A stretch of 64,000 nt of DNA from JAKACA01 sp049510975 (GTDB lineage: Bacteria > Actinomycetota > Acidimicrobiia > Acidimicrobiales > Bog-793): positions 1-64,000 of the forward strand of contig JBEKYM010000014.1 in NCBI GenBank assembly GCA_049510975.1. The letters run 5' to 3'. Positions 61,959 through 64,000 of this stretch are shown here, piece after piece (position 1 is the stretch's first letter; every line of letters starts with the position of its first letter). The notes beneath the pieces are model-generated. The model made no database searches. It saw only the letters and a program-made list of their open reading frames with translations, and was not told the DNA's origin. Position numbers and translations under genes: made by a program.

Positions 61959-63194
61959 ATGACAGTGTTGGTGCACGATCTGGACTTGCCGGTTCTCAAC
62001 ACCGTCGGCCTCGACCGGCTGGAAGCCCTCGAGGTGACGGCCGGTGTGCGTCGGGAGTCGTGGTTGGCGCGGACCGAGGTGGGTTTCTCGGTGATGACCC
62101 ACGAGGACGCCCGTGCCATCCTGCGGGATCGTCGCTTCCTCTCGGCTCTGTCGATGCTGCCGTCCCGGGCGGGCCTCGAGTCGAACAGCTATCTCTCGCA
62201 ACGCCGGCGCTCGATCCTCTCGATGGACGGCATCGAGCACACCCGTCTCCGGCGCCTCGTGTCGCCTGCCTTCACGCCGGCTGCGGCGGAGCGCCACCGA
62301 GGCTTCATCCGCGAGACCATCTCCGCCCTCGTCGATCCGGTGGCCGAGCGCGGCTCCTGCGACCTCGTTGCCGAAGTGTGTGAGCCGTACCCGATACCGA
62401 TCATCTGCGAGCTGCTCGGGGCGCCGAAAGAGGACTGGCGGTTGTTCTCGGGCTGGGCGACGAACATCTTCCGTATCTTCAATCAGGACCTCGCCACGGA
62501 CCTGCCGGCGATCGAGAAGGCCTCGAACGAGCTCGACGCTTATATGCGTGCCATGGTCGAGGAGCGACGCAGCGACCCCCGAGACGACCTCCTCAGCGAG
62601 CTCATCGCCGTCGAGGAGGCCGGCGACCGCCTGTCGACCGACGAGCTCGTCATGCTCGCCGACGCCGTTCTCATGGCGGGCACGGATACGACCCGCAACC
62701 AGCTCGGCTGCAGCGTCGCCCTGTTCGCCGAGCACCCGGAACAGTGGCGGCTGCTCGGCAGCCACCCGGAGCTGGCGCGGCGAGCCGTCGAAGAAACGAT
62801 GCGCTACCTCGGCGCCGTTCGCGGCACCGCCCGCGTCGCCGGCGAGGACGTCGAGTACCGGGGGGTGCTCCTCCCGAAGGGCACGTTCATTTCCTTCTCG
62901 CTCGCCACCTCGAACCGCGATCCGCTCGTGTTCGACGACCCGGACAACTTCGACATCTCTGCCGAGCGAGAGGCTGCCCAGCTCACCTTCGGGTGGGGCA
63001 TCCATCACTGCCTCGGCGCCGGCCTCGCCCGCGTCGAGCTGCAGGAAGGGCTCTCGGTGCTCTCACAACGCCTCCCGGATCTCGTCATCGACGGCGAAGT
63101 CGAGTGGAAGCCGGCCACGTTCGGCATCTGGGGGCCTGCCGCCCTCCCGCTGCGCTTCACCCCAACCTCTGGACGGCCCGCCGGCGTCGCTTGA
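61959..63194 (+). CDS. Cytochrome P450
   Basis: A 411-residue soluble bacterial P450. The I-helix oxygen motif is AGTDTTR (240-246), the ExxR motif is EETMR, and the heme loop FGWGIHHCLG has the ligand Cys351. ATG 61959 is preceded by GGGAGGGGA. No ferredoxin or reductase is adjacent. The substrate is unknown. It could be linked to the divergent VOC protein or to the exporter downstream. Confidence 0.94.
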   Translation: MTVLVHDLDLPVLNTVGLDRLEALEVTAGVRRESWLARTEVGFSVMTHEDARAILRDRRFLSALSMLPSRAGLESNSYLSQRRRSILSMDGIEHTRLRRLVSPAFTPAAAERHRGFIRETISALVDPVAERGSCDLVAEVCEPYPIPIICELLGAPKEDWRLFSGWATNIFRIFNQDLATDLPAIEKASNELDAYMRAMVEERRSDPRDDLLSELIAVEEAGDRLSTDELVMLADAVLMAGTDTTRNQLGCSVALFAEHPEQWRLLGSHPELARRAVEETMRYLGAVRGTARVAGEDVEYRGVLLPKGTFISFSLATSNRDPLVFDDPDNFDISAEREAAQLTFGWGIHHCLGAGLARVELQEGLSVLSQRLPDLVIDGEVEWKPATFGIWGPAALPLRFTPTSGRPAGVA

Positions 63195-63288
63195 GGCTGG
63201 CGGGTCGTGCGCCGGTGCCGACCGCGCCGCCAAACCGACCGCCGGCTATTTGGCGGCTCGCCTGAGCACGTCCGAGCCGATCAGCCGA

Positions 63289-64000
63289 TCAGGCGCACGG
63301 CGCCGCCGCCAGCGCCAGCGTCGCCTTTGCCTCAGCCAGCACGAGCGCGGCCGGCTCGTGGACGGCGGCCGGAGCGCCGTGGCGGCGCAGGAGGATGACG
63401 CCGGCCGCCGCCCCTGCGAGGGCGACCCCCGCCGCCACGCGCATGCCGCTTCGCATGGCCGTCGTGAAGGCCTGGTGGGCGGCGGCGACGAGCTCGTTGC
63501 CGGCCGCCCCGCCGACGCGGACTCCCACGGCATTGGCGGCCGCGATCGAGCCGGTGGCGAGCTTGGCCACGGCTGCAGGAGCGTGGTGAGCGGAGAGGGC
63601 GACGCTGAGTCGTGACCGATAGATCGCCGCCGCCAGGCTCCCGACGGCGGCCACACCGAGGGCGCCGCCGACCTCACGGATCGTGTCGTTGACGGCGCTG
63701 CCGGCGCCTGCCTGGTGGGCGGGCACTGCTGTCATGATCGTCGTGCTCGCTGGCGCCATGACGAGACCCATCCCGGCGCCCATGATCGCCACCGCTATTG
63801 CCAGGGGCGGGTACGTGGTGTGCACTCCGGCGGTCGACAGGTCGAGCAGGCCGAGGCCCATGAGCGCCAAGCCGGCCGGGATGACCACGCGGATGCCGAC
63901 ACGCTTGGCAAAGACGGTCGAAACTGGGGAGACGGCGCCCATCGCAAAGGCAAACGGCAGGGCGCGAAGGCCGGCGGACAGCGGGCTGTAGCCGTGCACC
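63289..64000 (-). CDS. DHA2-type MFS drug exporter, C-terminal part
   Basis: The open frame reaches the right edge, so about 237 C-terminal residues of an EmrB/QacA-type (14-TM) exporter are seen. RVGIRVVIPAGLALMGLG, the central MGAGMGLVMAPASTTIM and PAHQAGAGSAVNDTIREVGGALGVA (motif C-like loop of this subfamily) are recognised. The tail after ~residue 205 of the visible part is Ala-rich. It converges on the P450. The substrate cannot be inferred. Confidence 0.88.
   Translation of the reverse strand, partial: VHGYSPLSAGLRALPFAFAMGAVSPVSTVFAKRVGIRVVIPAGLALMGLGLLDLSTAGVHTTYPPLAIAVAIMGAGMGLVMAPASTTIMTAVPAHQAGAGSAVNDTIREVGGALGVAAVGSLAAAIYRSRLSVALSAHHAPAAVAKLATGSIAAANAVGVRVGGAAGNELVAAAHQAFTTAMRSGMRVAAGVALAGAAAGVILLRRHGAPAAVHEPAALVLAEAKATLALAAAPCA

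Overview
The window is GC-rich chromosomal DNA (many GTG and TTG starts, strong G/C third positions, dense stop-start overlaps) from an actinobacterium. The gene content supports this: a SigR/RsrA-type thiol-stress sigma/anti-sigma pair, CarD, ClpC, a DUF2342 protein, a DUF3263 protein, HemQ, a GpgS-like glycosyltransferase and HrcA/CIRCE-controlled groEL. A deep lineage such as Acidimicrobiia fits, but that placement is inference; no rRNA gene is present. No tRNA, rRNA, CRISPR array, integrase, transposase or phage gene was seen.

Layout. 1-4380 holds a MoxR / DUF58 / transglutaminase module (5' end cut by the window). 4427-5410 is the SigR-like sigma factor and its zinc anti-sigma factor. 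5476-17528 is a long, nearly gapless plus-strand run: DUF2342, tilS, hpt, folE, folP, a phosphatase-like protein that lacks its catalytic cysteine, folB, folK, a DUF2520 dehydrogenase, panC, nadB, nadC, coaX and lysS. It joins folate, pantothenate/CoA and NAD synthesis. After a convergent polyprenyl diphosphate synthase come clpC, radA, carD, ispD, ispF and an rRNA 2'-O-methyltransferase with a large repetitive N-terminus (18875-27238). From memory, this order follows the Mycobacterium tuberculosis block running from the DUF2342 gene through clpC1 to the rlmB-like gene, with some losses and insertions.

27360-43000 is more mixed. It holds a DinB-like protein, citrate synthase, an overlapping minus-strand set (NUDIX, GNAT, alpha/beta hydrolase, Lon-N), a membrane-anchored ECF sigma factor facing a tiny proline-rich ORF, RidA and Smr, hemQ with larE, an L,D-transpeptidase, groEL behind two CIRCE operators, an MFS transporter, and a threonine-synthase-like enzyme overlapping a ThiS/MoaD-type sulfur carrier.

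43125-46509 is a compatible-solute locus (gpgS, otsA, otsB plus a DUF3263 protein). 46589-64000 carries an amidase, aconitase with an adjacent MarR regulator, a diguanylate cyclase, an arylsulfatase, an epimerase and a PLP decarboxylase, a form II CO-dehydrogenase-like molybdenum hydroxylase (S-L-M), a VOC protein, a cytochrome P450 and a drug exporter cut by the right edge.

The best candidates for under-described biology are: the cysteine-less phosphatase-like protein inside the folate operon; the thrC-thiS pair, whose 3' end is tandemly copied beside a near-perfect 23-bp inverted repeat; the rRNA methyltransferase with 17 GYQG repeats and a separate acidic insert; and the ECF sigma factor with its own membrane segment beside a proline-rich micro-ORF.
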